Assembly (NCBI RefSeq): GCF_003696215.1
Contig: NZ_RFFG01000015.1
Span: 62,001 to 126,000, forward strand
DNA: 64,000 bases
Direction of reading: 5' to 3'
Source: Actinomadura harenae
GTDB taxonomy: Bacteria > Actinomycetota > Actinomycetes > Streptosporangiales > Streptosporangiaceae
Shown in pieces: positions 1-8,490 of this stretch (positions are counted from its first letter, which is position 1; every line of letters begins with the position of its first letter). The translations under genes and the position numbers were made by a program. The notes under the pieces were generated by a model. The model saw only the letters and a program-made list of their open reading frames with translations, was not told where the DNA came from and did not search any database.

Positions 1-2
1 GG

Positions 3-68
3 ATCCTGCCGGGCGTCCAGTCGCAGGGCAGCGTCCCGACGGCCGGGGCCGGCGCGTCCGACGACTGA
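3..68 (+). CDS. C-terminal end of an unidentified protein (partial)
   Basis: Only the last 21 codons are inside the window. The frame ending in TGA at 66-68 reads ILPGVQSQGSVPTAGAGASD plus a final Asp, a low-complexity Gly/Ala/Ser tail of the kind that ends many actinobacterial proteins. The other two forward frames give Arg/Pro-rich nonsense. A strong hairpin follows at once, and the next gene (TetR family) converges on it. Function cannot be judged from so short a piece. Confidence 0.45.
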   Translation: MLPGVQSQGSVPTAGAGASDD

Positions 69-85
69 CGTCCGCAGACCGGAAT

Positions 86-118
86 TCCGGGCCGTGTCAG
101 AGTCGGGCACGGCCCGGA
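86..118. terminator. Bidirectional hairpin terminator between convergent genes
   Basis: Perfect 11-bp stem TCCGGGCCGTG / CACGGCCCGGA with an 11-nt loop. It lies between the end of the partial upstream gene and the end of the tetR-like gene, so it can serve both strands. There is no clear T-tract, which is usual for high-GC actinobacteria. Confidence 0.6.
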
Positions 119-125
119 CGCGTGA

Positions 126-845
126 TCAGCCCTCGCCGAGGATGAGGCGCATGGCGGTCCCGTACAGCTCGGCCGGGACGCGGTCGGGGTCCAGCAGGTG
201 CTGGAGGGCCAGGCCCGCGTCGAGGGCGACCGCGAGCGTGGCGCGGTCGCGGGGGGACACCCCGCCCGACTCGGGGAGGTCGCGGGCGAGGTCGTCGCGG
301 CACTCGGCGTACCAGTCGGCGATCCGCCATCCCGCCGCGTAGTCGCGCATCCCGAACAGCCAGAACTCGACCAGCAGGAGGGCGGTCAGGCGGGCCTGCC
401 CGCCCTCGTGGCGGCGGCGGAAGGCGGCCGCGGCGCGCTCGTAGCGCTCCTCGGGCGGACGGCCGGTGTCGTGCAACTCCGCGCATGGCAGGGGGCCGAC
501 GCGCTCGCGCGTGCAGTGCTCGAGCAGGGCGAGGAGCAGGTCGGTCTTGCCCGCGAAGTTCGAGTACACCGCCCCTTTGGTCAGCCCGGCGGCGGACGCC
601 ACGTCGTCCAGGGACGCGCCATGGATGCCGTGCTCGGCCCACAGCCGCTCGGCGGCCTCGAGCAGCGCGGCCCGCGTCAGCTCGCGCCGCTCCTGCCGCG
701 TCGCCTTCCGCTCCCCCTGCCCTGGCGAAGGAACCGCGCTCAGCCCGCCTCCGTACGCGCCGGGGCCATGGGAGCCGGGAGTTCGGGGGGTGGTGCTCTG
801 CCCGGGGGGTCGGTCCTGTTCCGTCGCGCCGCCCGCGAAGGTCAT
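126..845 (-). CDS. TetR/AcrR family transcriptional regulator
   Basis: DNA-binding repressor of the TetR family, about 239 aa with this start. The N-terminal HTH is clear at about residues 55-105 (TRAALLEAAERLWAEHGIHG, then LDDVASAAGLTKGAVYSNF and the F..K..LL..L segment). The C-terminal half is helical and variable, as expected for ligand binding and dimerisation. The roughly 50 residues before the HTH are Pro/Gly-rich and unlike the family, so the true start could be an internal codon. It is divergent from the aldehyde dehydrogenase-GMC oxidoreductase pair, and the intergenic region holds alternating GGTCA/TGACC half-sites, so it probably represses that pair and itself. The ligand is unknown. 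Confidence 0.9.
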   Translation of the reverse strand: MTFAGGATEQDRPPGQSTTPRTPGSHGPGAYGGGLSAVPSPGQGERKATRQERRELTRAALLEAAERLWAEHGIHGASLDDVASAAGLTKGAVYSNFAGKTDLLLALLEHCTRERVGPLPCAELHDTGRPPEERYERAAAAFRRRHEGGQARLTALLLVEFWLFGMRDYAAGWRIADWYAECRDDLARDLPESGGVSPRDRATLAVALDAGLALQHLLDPDRVPAELYGTAMRLILGEG

Positions 846-975
846 GGGGGTTCCCTTTCGTCGGGCACGCTGCCGCCGGGCCCGGGTCGGGCGGCAGCGG
901 TACGGCCCGGGCGGCGCGACGGCGACGCGCCTGGTGTCTCCTCCTGCGTCCGGCTTACACCGCCCGGACGTTCCC

Positions 976-1016
976 GGTCAGGGCAACTGACCAAGTCGGT
1001 CAACCTGGAACGTTCC
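976..1016. promoter_or_regulatory. Putative TetR operator array in divergent promoter region
   Basis: Three alternating half-sites are seen: GGTCA (976-980), N7, TGACC (988-992), N5, GGTCA (998-1002), giving two overlapping inverted repeats. Immediately downstream is a perfect 10-bp palindrome GGAACGTTCC (1007-1016). The region lies between the divergent tetR-like gene and the aldehyde dehydrogenase gene, the usual place for a TetR-family operator. Binding by the adjacent regulator is inference. The remainder of 846-1109 holds no gene. Confidence 0.5.
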
Positions 1017-1109
1017 GTTCCTTCGCAGGTGAGATGTGCCGTATTTCACGGAAAGCAAGTCGTTACTCGTGGGTAGCCACCGGCGGGCGGGGAGTCATAG
1101 TCTGCACGC

Positions 1110-2693
1110 ATGGCAACTCCGACGGTCCCCGCCCCGGGGGCGGCCGCGTACCGGCTGCCGCAGCACAAGATCGACCGGTTGGCCTCCCACATCGCGTCCG
1201 GTGAGGACGCGCCCACGGCGACCATCCCCACCCCCTTCACCGGGGAACCCCTCGCTGTCCTGCCGCTGACCACGTCCGGCGACATCGCGCGCGCGTACGA
1301 GCGTGCCCGGCGCGCCCAGAAGGAATGGGCGGCGCTCCCCGTCCGGGAGCGCGTCAAGCCGTTCCTCGCGCTGCCGGAGGCGCTGGTCGCGCGGCGCTCG
1401 GAGATCCTCGACGTCATCCAGATGGAGACGGGCAAGGCCCGGCGGCACGCGCTGGAGGAGTTCCTCGACGTCGCGCTCTGCTCGCTGCACTACGCGCGCC
1501 GGGCCGAGAAGCTGCTGAAGCCGCAGCGACGCCGCAGCACGATGCCCGGCCTCACGCGCGTGCAGGAGCTGCGCCACCCGAAGGGCGTCGTCGCGCTCAT
1601 CTCGCCGTGGAACTACCCGTTCTCGCTCGGCGCGTCCGACATCGTCCCCGCGCTGCTGGCCGGGAACGCCGTCATCCACAAGCCGGACACCCAGACCTGC
1701 CTGTCCAGCCTGTGGGTGCTGGACCTGCTGGTCTCCCTCGGCCTTCCCCGCGACCTGTGGCAGGTCGTCATCGGCGACCCGGCGGAGATCGGCGACCCGC
1801 TGCTGGACGGCGCCGACTACGTGTCGTTCACCGGGTCCACGCGCGGCGGCAAGGCGATCGCCGAGCGGGTCGCGCCGCGCCTGGTCTCCTACTCGCTGGA
1901 GCTCGGCGGCAAGAACCCCATGATCGTCCTGGACGACGCGGACGTGGAGCGCGCCGCGCGCGGGGCCGTCCGGGCGTGCTTCACCAACGCCGGGCAGCTG
2001 TGCATCTCGATCGAGCGCCTGTACGTCCACGAGGCGATCCACGACCGGTTCGTGCCGCGGTTCGTGCAGCTCGTCAAGGAGATGCGGCTCGGCACCGGGC
2101 TCGACTTCGAGACGTCCATGGGGTCGCTGACGTTCCAGCGGCAGCTCGACAACGTCACGGCGCACGTCGACCAGGCCGTCAAGGAGGGCGCGACCGTCCT
2201 CGCCGGTGGGAAGGCCCGCCCGGACATCGGGCCGCTGTTCTACGAGCCGACCGTCCTCACCGGGGTCACGTCCGACATGGACCTGTGCGCCAGCGAGACG
2301 TTCGGGCCGGTCGTCTCGATCTACAAGTACTCGGACGTCGACGCGGTCATCGACCTCGCCAACGACACGCCCTACGGGCTCAACGCGTCCGTCTGGACCA
2401 GGGACGTGGCGCGCGGACGCCGCGTCGCCGCCCGCATCCAGGCCGGGACGGTCAACGTCAACGACGGCTACGGCGCCGCGTTCATCTCCTACGACGCGCC
2501 GATGGGCGGGTTCAAGCAGTCGGGCGTCGGACGCCGCCACGGCTCCGAGGGCCTGCTGAAGTTCACCGAGCCGCAGACGGTCGCCAGCCAGCACTGGATG
2601 GACCTCGAACCCCCGGGCGGGCTCGGCTACGAGCAGTTCGCCGACCTGCTGGCGAACAGCGTGAAGGTCATGAAGAAGCTCCGGATCAAGTAG
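1110..2693 (+). CDS. Aldehyde dehydrogenase, succinate-semialdehyde dehydrogenase type
   Basis: NAD(P)+-dependent oxidation of an aldehyde to its acid; the best family match from memory is actinobacterial succinate-semialdehyde dehydrogenase (GabD2-like, about 520 aa; this one is 527 aa). The catalytic set is intact: N168 in PWNYP, the coenzyme-loop motif FTGSTRGG (240-247), the general base E264 in LELGGK and the nucleophile C298 in NAGQLC. No good ribosome-binding site is seen; a CATAGT at 1096-1101 ends 8 nt before the ATG, so a leaderless start is possible. The next gene begins 16 nt after its stop and is probably co-transcribed. Substrate assignment is inference; other semialdehydes are possible. 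Confidence 0.88.
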   Translation: MATPTVPAPGAAAYRLPQHKIDRLASHIASGEDAPTATIPTPFTGEPLAVLPLTTSGDIARAYERARRAQKEWAALPVRERVKPFLALPEALVARRSEILDVIQMETGKARRHALEEFLDVALCSLHYARRAEKLLKPQRRRSTMPGLTRVQELRHPKGVVALISPWNYPFSLGASDIVPALLAGNAVIHKPDTQTCLSSLWVLDLLVSLGLPRDLWQVVIGDPAEIGDPLLDGADYVSFTGSTRGGKAIAERVAPRLVSYSLELGGKNPMIVLDDADVERAARGAVRACFTNAGQLCISIERLYVHEAIHDRFVPRFVQLVKEMRLGTGLDFETSMGSLTFQRQLDNVTAHVDQAVKEGATVLAGGKARPDIGPLFYEPTVLTGVTSDMDLCASETFGPVVSIYKYSDVDAVIDLANDTPYGLNASVWTRDVARGRRVAARIQAGTVNVNDGYGAAFISYDAPMGGFKQSGVGRRHGSEGLLKFTEPQTVASQHWMDLEPPGGLGYEQFADLLANSVKVMKKLRIK

Positions 2694-2709
2694 AGGGACG
2701 GCGCGGGCG

Positions 2710-4512
2710 ATGCACGACAACCGGGCACACGGCCACGAGGACCGGACGCACGACTACGACGTCCTGGTCGTCGGGTCGGGGTTCGGCGGCAGCGTGACCG
2801 CGCTGCGGCTGACCGAGAAGGGCTACCGCGTCGGCGTGATCGAGGCGGGCCGCCGCTTCGACAGCGGCCAGCCGGGGACGGCGGGGACGGCGGGCGCGGC
2901 AGGCCCGCGGCACCCGGGCCTGCCGAAGACCAACTGGCACGTCGCCCGGTACATCTGGGCGCCCGCGCTCGGCCTGACCGGCATCCAGCGGATCCACCTG
3001 ATCCGGGGCCGCAAGGCCAGCCGCGTCATGGTGCTCGCGGGGGCCGGGGTCGGCGGCGGATCGCTGAACTACGCCAACACCCTCTACGTCCCGCCGGAGC
3101 CGTTCTTCAAGGACCGGCAGTGGGCGCACATCACCGACTGGCAGGCCGAGCTCACCCCCCATTACGACCAGGCGAAGCGGATGCTCGGGGTCGTCCGGAA
3201 CCCGACGATCACGTCCGCCGACAAGGTGATGCGCAGCGTCGCCGAGCGGATGGGCAAGGGCGACACGTTCGTCCGGACGCCCGTCGGGGTGTTCTTCGGG
3301 GACGGCCCGGGACGCGCGTCCGACGACCCGTACTTCGGAGGCGCGGGCCCGCGGCGGCGCGGCTGCACCGAATGCGGCGAATGCATGGTCGGCTGCCGGC
3401 ACGGCGCGAAGAACATGCTCACCGAGAACTACCTGTACCTCGCGGAGAAGGCGGGCGCGCGGATCATGCCGCTCAGCCGCGTCACGCAGGTCACGCCGCT
3501 GACCGGCGGCGGGTACGAGGTCGAGATCGTCCGGACGGGGTCGTTCGGGCGCGACCGCAAGACGCTGACCGCCGGGCAGGTCGTGTTCGCCGCCGGGACC
3601 TACGGGACGCAGAAGCTCCTCCACAAGCTCAGGACGACGGGCAGGCTCCCGCGCCTCTCCGACCGGCTGGGCCACCTGACCAGGACGAACTCCGAGGCGA
3701 TCCTCGGAGCGGGACGCCGCAACGGGCACGCCGGGGAGGACTTCTCGCGCGGCGTCGCGATCACCTCGTCGTTCCACCCGACGTCCGACACGCACATCGA
3801 GCCCGTCCGGTACGGGAAGGGCTCGAACCTGATGGCGACCCTCCAGACGCTGCTGGTCGACGGCGACCGGCCGGGCGAGAGGCACCGTCCGCGGTTCGCG
3901 AAGTTCCTCCGCGAGGTCACGCGGCGCCCGGCCGACCTCGTCCAGCTGCTCGACGTCCGGCACTGGTCGGAGCGGACCGTCATCGCGCTGGTCATGCAGA
4001 CCCGCGACAACTCGATCACGCTGCGCCCGCGGCGCGGCCCGCTCGGCTGGGACGTCCGCGCCGAGGCCGGGCACGGCGAGCCGAACCCGACCTGGATCCC
4101 GGACGGGCACACCGCCGCGCGCGAGATCGCCGAGGAGATCGGCGGCATCGCGGGCGGCTCCTGGGGCGACCTGTTCGACATCCCGATGACCGCGCACTTC
4201 CTCGGCGGCTGCGTGATCGGCGACTCCCCGGAGTCCGGCGTCATCGACCCCTACCACCGCGTCTACGGCCACCCCGGCCTGCACGTCGTGGACGGCTCGT
4301 CGGTCTCGGCGAACCTGGGCGTCAACCCGTCCCTGACGATCACCGCGCAGGCCGAACGGGCGATGTCGCTGTGGCCGAACAAGGGAGAGGACGACCCGCG
4401 CCCGACCCTGGGGGCGTCCTACCGGCGGGTCCGGGCCGTCGCGCCGAAGAACCCGGTCGTCCCGTCCGACGCCCCGGCAGCCCTGACCCTCCCCATCGTC
4501 GACATCACCTGA
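2710..4512 (+). CDS. GMC-family FAD oxidoreductase (cholesterol-oxidase-like)
   Basis: Flavoprotein of about 600 aa. The N-terminal Rossmann motif VVGSGFGGSVTALRL (20-34) binds FAD, the central NYANTLYVPP region fits the GMC substrate domain, and the C-terminus has the GMC_oxred_C features HFLGGCVIG and VDGSSVSANLGVNPSLTITA. Between them is a Cys cluster C219-X2-C222-X2-C225-X3-C229 (CTECGECMVGC), a ferredoxin-like spacing seen in the actinobacterial branch of this family. It is likely an alcohol or sterol oxidase or dehydrogenase feeding its aldehyde to the upstream dehydrogenase, given the 16-nt gap and the GAGGGA ribosome site. Electron acceptor and substrate are unknown. Confidence 0.85.
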   Translation: MHDNRAHGHEDRTHDYDVLVVGSGFGGSVTALRLTEKGYRVGVIEAGRRFDSGQPGTAGTAGAAGPRHPGLPKTNWHVARYIWAPALGLTGIQRIHLIRGRKASRVMVLAGAGVGGGSLNYANTLYVPPEPFFKDRQWAHITDWQAELTPHYDQAKRMLGVVRNPTITSADKVMRSVAERMGKGDTFVRTPVGVFFGDGPGRASDDPYFGGAGPRRRGCTECGECMVGCRHGAKNMLTENYLYLAEKAGARIMPLSRVTQVTPLTGGGYEVEIVRTGSFGRDRKTLTAGQVVFAAGTYGTQKLLHKLRTTGRLPRLSDRLGHLTRTNSEAILGAGRRNGHAGEDFSRGVAITSSFHPTSDTHIEPVRYGKGSNLMATLQTLLVDGDRPGERHRPRFAKFLREVTRRPADLVQLLDVRHWSERTVIALVMQTRDNSITLRPRRGPLGWDVRAEAGHGEPNPTWIPDGHTAAREIAEEIGGIAGGSWGDLFDIPMTAHFLGGCVIGDSPESGVIDPYHRVYGHPGLHVVDGSSVSANLGVNPSLTITAQAERAMSLWPNKGEDDPRPTLGASYRRVRAVAPKNPVVPSDAPAALTLPIVDIT

Positions 4513-4574
4513 GCCCACCCGGAAGCGGTGCGGTGGGGCGTCCTGAGGGGATGGACGCGCGTTAGGGTTCGGGC

Positions 4575-5312
4575 GTGGACGTGCCCGAAGAGGTCACCCG
4601 GATCGTTCGCGAGCTCCGCGCGCAAGGGAATCCCGTGCGCGCGGAGGCCGAGCGGCGTTACCTGAAGAGCTCCTTCGCGCACCTCGGGGTGCCGGTGCCC
4701 GCGGTGCGGCGTGTGGCGGTCGCGTCCGTGCGCGTCCGGCCGTCCCGGGACGACCTGTTGGCGCTGGCCGACGGCCTGTGGACGGTCACGGAGTCCGGCC
4801 GTCCGGTGCACGAGGTGCGCCTCGCCGCCGTCGAGGTGCTGGCCCGGCGGGTGGACGTCCTGGAGGCGCGGGACCTCGCGGCCGTGGAGCGGCTCGTGCG
4901 CGACTCCAGTACGTGGGCCCTCGTGGACCTCCTCGCCGAGAAGGTCGTCGGAGTGATGGCGCTGAGTTGTCCACAGGTCGCGGGCGTGCTGGATACGTGG
5001 GTCGGCGACGAGTACATGTGGATACGGCGCACGGCGATCCTGGCGCTGCTGGCCGGAATCAGGCGGGAGACCCCCGACCTGGCACGCATCGATCACTACG
5101 GGGAGGTGTTGCTCGACGAGAAGGAGTTCTTCATCCGCAAGGCCATCGGCTGGGTGCTGCGCGCACTGTCCAAGAAGGACCCGGCGTGGGTCACGGACTG
5201 GACGTCCCGTCACCTCGCGCGCATGTCGGGCGTCACCTTCCGCGAGGCCGTCCGCCGGCTTCCCCCCGACACCGCCAAGGCCCTTACTCAGGCCCGGGCC
5301 GCCACCTCCTGA
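4575..5312 (+). CDS. DNA alkylation repair protein, AlkD-like HEAT-repeat glycosylase
   Basis: All-helical protein of 245 aa made of HEAT-like repeats with the AlkD signatures YLKSSFAHLGVPVPAVRR near the N-terminus, a central WALVDLLAEKVVG and YMWIRRTAILALL, then FFIRKAIGWVLRALSKKDP. AlkD enzymes excise positively charged N3- and N7-alkylated bases from DNA. The start is the GTG at 4575; a second in-frame GTG at 4581 is also possible. Stands alone on the plus strand, with the secreted protease gene converging from the other side. Confidence 0.88.
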   Translation: MDVPEEVTRIVRELRAQGNPVRAEAERRYLKSSFAHLGVPVPAVRRVAVASVRVRPSRDDLLALADGLWTVTESGRPVHEVRLAAVEVLARRVDVLEARDLAAVERLVRDSSTWALVDLLAEKVVGVMALSCPQVAGVLDTWVGDEYMWIRRTAILALLAGIRRETPDLARIDHYGEVLLDEKEFFIRKAIGWVLRALSKKDPAWVTDWTSRHLARMSGVTFREAVRRLPPDTAKALTQARAATS

Positions 5313-5400
5313 CCGCGTCCGTCCACGCTGGGGCGGCCCCCTCCGCACCCCGGGCAGGCCGGGCCTTGGCAGGGCAAGTGGGAGGCTGGTCAGGTGCGGG

Positions 5401-6522
5401 TCAGGTGCGGTAGGCGGTGAAGACCTGGTGGGCGCGGACGCCCTGGCCGTGGGTGAACTGGTTCATGCAGATGTCCCAGGAGTAGTCCATGAAGTTGTGG
5501 ATGGGGTCCGTGCCGGGGGCCGGGCAGGTGTCCTTGAAAGCCGGGCAGCCGTTGGTGGCGTCACGTTCGGGCGGGGTGTCGTCGACGTAGTCGCCGGGGG
5601 GCGTGCAGCCGCCCTCGAACGGGTGGAAGAGACCGAGCCAGTGGCCGGTCTCGTGGACGGCGCTGAAACCGCGGTTGAAGTGGTCGATCGTGCCGCCCGG
5701 CATGCTGCCGACGTGGACCACCACGCCGTCCATCTTCGGCGCGCCCTTGTACAGCCACGGGAAGGTGGACCAGCCGAGCAGGTCGTCGCCGAGGTCGGCG
5801 CTGTAGAGGTTGAGCGTGCCCGGGCCGCCGTGGCGGAGCCGGGGCTTGAAGTCGCGCTCGGTCGCCTCCGGATTGGAGTACCAGGACGCGTTGTCGGACC
5901 GGCTGATCGACTGGAGCTCGAACGAGAACCCGGTGTCGGCTCCGCCGTACCGTCCGCCGTAGGCCGCGTTCAGCGCGGCGATCTGCTTGCGGACGAGCGC
6001 GGCGGAGATGTCGCCGGTGCTCCCGTTGTGCAGCACGTGGAAGTACACCGGGATCCGCACCTGGTCGGACAGCCTCCGCCGTGCGCCGGACCCCGGAACC
6101 GGGGACGACCGGGGCAGAACGGTCACGGGTTCGCCCTTCCGCGCCAGCAACTCGTCCAACCGGCGCTGTACGGCCGCCGCCTGGCCGGGCCCTTCCACGT
6201 TCCGCTCCTGGACGTGGGACCCCGGGCGGATCCGAGCCTCGTCCCCGTCCGGCACCGTCGTGGTCGGGGTTCCGCCTCCGCTCCGGCGGGGCCCTGGCGA
6301 GTGGTCCCCCGGCCGCATCCGCGCCTCGCCGGTGCCCGGGGCCTGCGATGCCCGTGCTGGACGCCGACCCTCCTGTGACAGGAGGGCTGGGCGGCTCCTT
6401 GTCCCGGGCGTTCTGGGGGGACAGGAGGGCTGGTGGTGGGGGATGGCTTGGGGATGGAGGGCGGAAGGGGCGGGGAGCAGAGGGGCGGTCGCCAGGAGGA
6501 TGGTGGCGAGGAGGGGCTTCAC
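5401..6522 (-). CDS. Secreted zinc metalloprotease, peptidase family M43
   Basis: Exported protease of 373 aa. A hydrophobic signal peptide is at 1-25, followed by a Pro/Arg-rich low-complexity propeptide-like stretch to about residue 115 and the catalytic domain. The zinc site is [11 protein letters not shown] (H290, E291, H294, third ligand H300), the HEXXHXXGXXH pattern of metzincins, with the Met-turn at NFMDYSWD (M345) and Cys residues that could form the disulfides typical of cytophagalysin/ulilysin-type M43 enzymes. The start is GTG with AAGGAG 5 nt upstream. It sits divergent from guaA. It probably digests extracellular protein; specificity is not readable from sequence. Confidence 0.9.
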   Translation of the reverse strand: MKPLLATILLATAPLLPAPSALHPQAIPHHQPSCPPRTPGTRSRPALLSQEGRRPARASQAPGTGEARMRPGDHSPGPRRSGGGTPTTTVPDGDEARIRPGSHVQERNVEGPGQAAAVQRRLDELLARKGEPVTVLPRSSPVPGSGARRRLSDQVRIPVYFHVLHNGSTGDISAALVRKQIAALNAAYGGRYGGADTGFSFELQSISRSDNASWYSNPEATERDFKPRLRHGGPGTLNLYSADLGDDLLGWSTFPWLYKGAPKMDGVVVHVGSMPGGTIDHFNRGFSAVHETGHWLGLFHPFEGGCTPPGDYVDDTPPERDATNGCPAFKDTCPAPGTDPIHNFMDYSWDICMNQFTHGQGVRAHQVFTAYRT

Positions 6523-6740
6523 GGGGCTCCTTGGCGGACGGCGAAACGGACACGGTGCGTCGTCAACACGTATCAGAGGGTGGCCGGAAGCGCTCGCGTC
6601 GGGGGCGTTTCGGTGCCGTCCGTTACCGGACAGGTTCTCAGCGTGGCGGGCGCCACCCCGGGGCGGGGCATCGGCGCAGGCAGAGGGCCCCTAAACTGGA
6701 AGGACTCTCCGCCTCGTCCGTACCGCGAAAGGCGCTGTTG

Positions 6741-8306
6741 GTGGCAGTAGACCAGTCCTTTGACACCGTTCTCGTCGTCGACTTCGGCGCGCAGTACGCG
6801 CAGCTGATCGCGCGGCGTGTCCGTGAGTGCCACGTGTTCTCCGAGATCGTCCCGTCGACCATGTCGGCGGAGGAGATGCTCGCGAAGAAGCCGAAGGCGA
6901 TCATCCTGTCCGGCGGCCCCGCCTCGGTGTACGAGGAGGGGGCCCCGGTCGCGTCGGACGGCCTGTTCGACACCGGCGTCCCGACGCTGGGCATCTGCTA
7001 CGGCCACCAGGTGATGGCCCAGGCCCTGGGCGGGACGGTCGCGAACTCCGAGGTCGCCGAGTACGGCGGCGCCGAGATCGCGCTGGCCACGCCGGGCCTG
7101 CTGCTCGAGGGGCTCCCCGAGCGGCAGAAGGTGTGGATGTCGCACCGCGACTACGTGTCCGCCGCGCCCGAGGGCTTCACGGTCACGGCGTCCACCGACG
7201 TCACACCGGTCGCGGGCATGGAGGACCGGGAGCGCGGCCTCTACGGCGTCCAGTTCCACCCCGAGGTGCTGCACACCGAGCACGGGATGGAGGTGCTCCG
7301 CCGGTTCCTCTACGAGGGCGCGGGCTGCCGTCCCGGGTGGACCATGGTCAACATCGCCGAGGAGTCGATCGAGGAGGTCCGCCGGCAGGTCGGGACGAAG
7401 CGGGCGATCTGCGCGCTGTCCGGCGGCGTCGACTCGGCGGTCGCGGGCGCGCTCGTCCAGCGCGCCATCGGGTCCCAGCTGACCTGCGTGTTCGTCGACC
7501 ACGGGCTGCTGCGCAAGGGCGAGGCCGAGCAGGTCGAGAAGGACTTCGTCGCCGCCACCGGCGTCAACCTGCACGTCGTGGACGCCCAGGAGCGGTTCCT
7601 CACCGCGCTGGACGGCGTCACCGACCCGGAGACCAAGCGGAAGATCATCGGCCGCGAGTTCATCCGGGTGTTCGAGGAGGCCGCGCGGGAGGTCGTCGGC
7701 ACCTCGGACGGCGAGGTCGAGTTCCTCGTCCAGGGCACCCTGTACCCGGACGTCGTGGAGTCGGGCGGCGGCACCGGCGCGGCCAACATCAAGTCCCACC
7801 ACAACGTCGGCGGCCTGCCCGAGGACCTGCAGTTCACGCTGGTCGAGCCGCTGCGGACGCTGTTCAAGGACGAGGTCCGCGCGCTCGGCGAGCAGCTCGG
7901 CCTGCCCGCCGAGATCGTCTGGCGGCAGCCGTTCCCCGGACCCGGCCTCGGCATCCGGATCATCGGCGCCGTGACCCGCGAGCGGCTGGACATCCTGCGC
8001 GAGGCCGACGCGATCGCCCGCGAGGAGCTGACCCGCGCCGGACTGGACCGCGAGATCTGGCAGTTCCCGGTCGTGCTGCTCGCCGACGTCCGCTCGGTCG
8101 GCGTCCAGGGCGACGGCCGCACCTACGGCCACCCGGTCGTGCTGCGCCCCGTGACCAGCGAGGACGCCATGACCGCGGACTGGGCCCGGCTGCCCTACGA
8201 CGTCCTGTCGAAGATCTCCACCCGGATCACCAACGAGGTCCGCGAGATCAACCGCGTCGTCGTCGACATCACCAGCAAGCCCCCGGGCACCATCGAGTGG
8301 GAGTGA
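6741..8306 (+). CDS. guaA: GMP synthase (glutamine-hydrolysing)
   Basis: Converts XMP, glutamine and ATP to GMP in purine biosynthesis; 521 aa, the normal length. The class-I glutamine amidotransferase domain comes first ([20 protein letters not shown], nucleophile Cys in GICYGHQ, FHPEV for the His of the triad). It is followed by the ATP pyrophosphatase P-loop LSGGVDSAV and the C-terminal dimerisation domain ending in KPPGTIEWE. The chosen GTG at 6741 has GAAAGG 8 nt upstream; a -10-like TAAACT lies at 6692-6697. The reading frame stays open far upstream of this start, but that part has no GuaA homology. Confidence 0.97.
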   Translation: MAVDQSFDTVLVVDFGAQYAQLIARRVRECHVFSEIVPSTMSAEEMLAKKPKAIILSGGPASVYEEGAPVASDGLFDTGVPTLGICYGHQVMAQALGGTVANSEVAEYGGAEIALATPGLLLEGLPERQKVWMSHRDYVSAAPEGFTVTASTDVTPVAGMEDRERGLYGVQFHPEVLHTEHGMEVLRRFLYEGAGCRPGWTMVNIAEESIEEVRRQVGTKRAICALSGGVDSAVAGALVQRAIGSQLTCVFVDHGLLRKGEAEQVEKDFVAATGVNLHVVDAQERFLTALDGVTDPETKRKIIGREFIRVFEEAAREVVGTSDGEVEFLVQGTLYPDVVESGGGTGAANIKSHHNVGGLPEDLQFTLVEPLRTLFKDEVRALGEQLGLPAEIVWRQPFPGPGLGIRIIGAVTRERLDILREADAIAREELTRAGLDREIWQFPVVLLADVRSVGVQGDGRTYGHPVVLRPVTSEDAMTADWARLPYDVLSKISTRITNEVREINRVVVDITSKPPGTIEWE

Positions 8307-8308
8307 GT

Positions 8309-8340
8309 CCCCGCACCTGCTGAGCCCCGCACCTGCTGAG
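8309..8340. repeat. 16-bp perfect tandem duplication after guaA
   Basis: CCCCGCACCTGCTGAG is present twice in immediate succession (8309-8324 and 8325-8340) in the 3' region of guaA. No coding role is seen. Confidence 0.85.
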
Positions 8341-8390
8341 CCCGGCGCTCGCGGAGTTCCGTACTCGCTGAGTCGCAGGGCGTGAGGAGG

Positions 8391-8411
8391 CCCCGGACGG
8401 TCTGTCCGGGG
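8391..8411 (+). terminator. guaA transcription terminator
   Basis: Perfect 8-bp stem CCCCGGAC / GTCCGGGG with a 5-nt loop, 85 nt downstream of the guaA stop and followed by TCTTCG. It separates guaA from the antiporter gene on the same strand. Confidence 0.7.
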
Positions 8412-8490
8412 TCTTCGCGCGTTCATGGGTTGGGCAGGGGGCCGGGCGGCGCGTGGACCGGCGGGCCGGGCGGGCCGGAGGCTGCCGGGC

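Noticed and set aside
1095..2720. Long minus-strand open frame opposite the aldehyde dehydrogenase gene
   Set aside because: High GC content keeps antisense frames open; the product is Arg/Ala/Val-rich with no motif, while the plus frame has the full catalytic set. The same holds for similar antisense frames opposite other genes.
6081..6740. Long N-terminal extension of GuaA
   Set aside because: The frame is open, but the extension lies antisense to the M43 protease gene, lacks homology, and a good ribosome site precedes GTG 6741.
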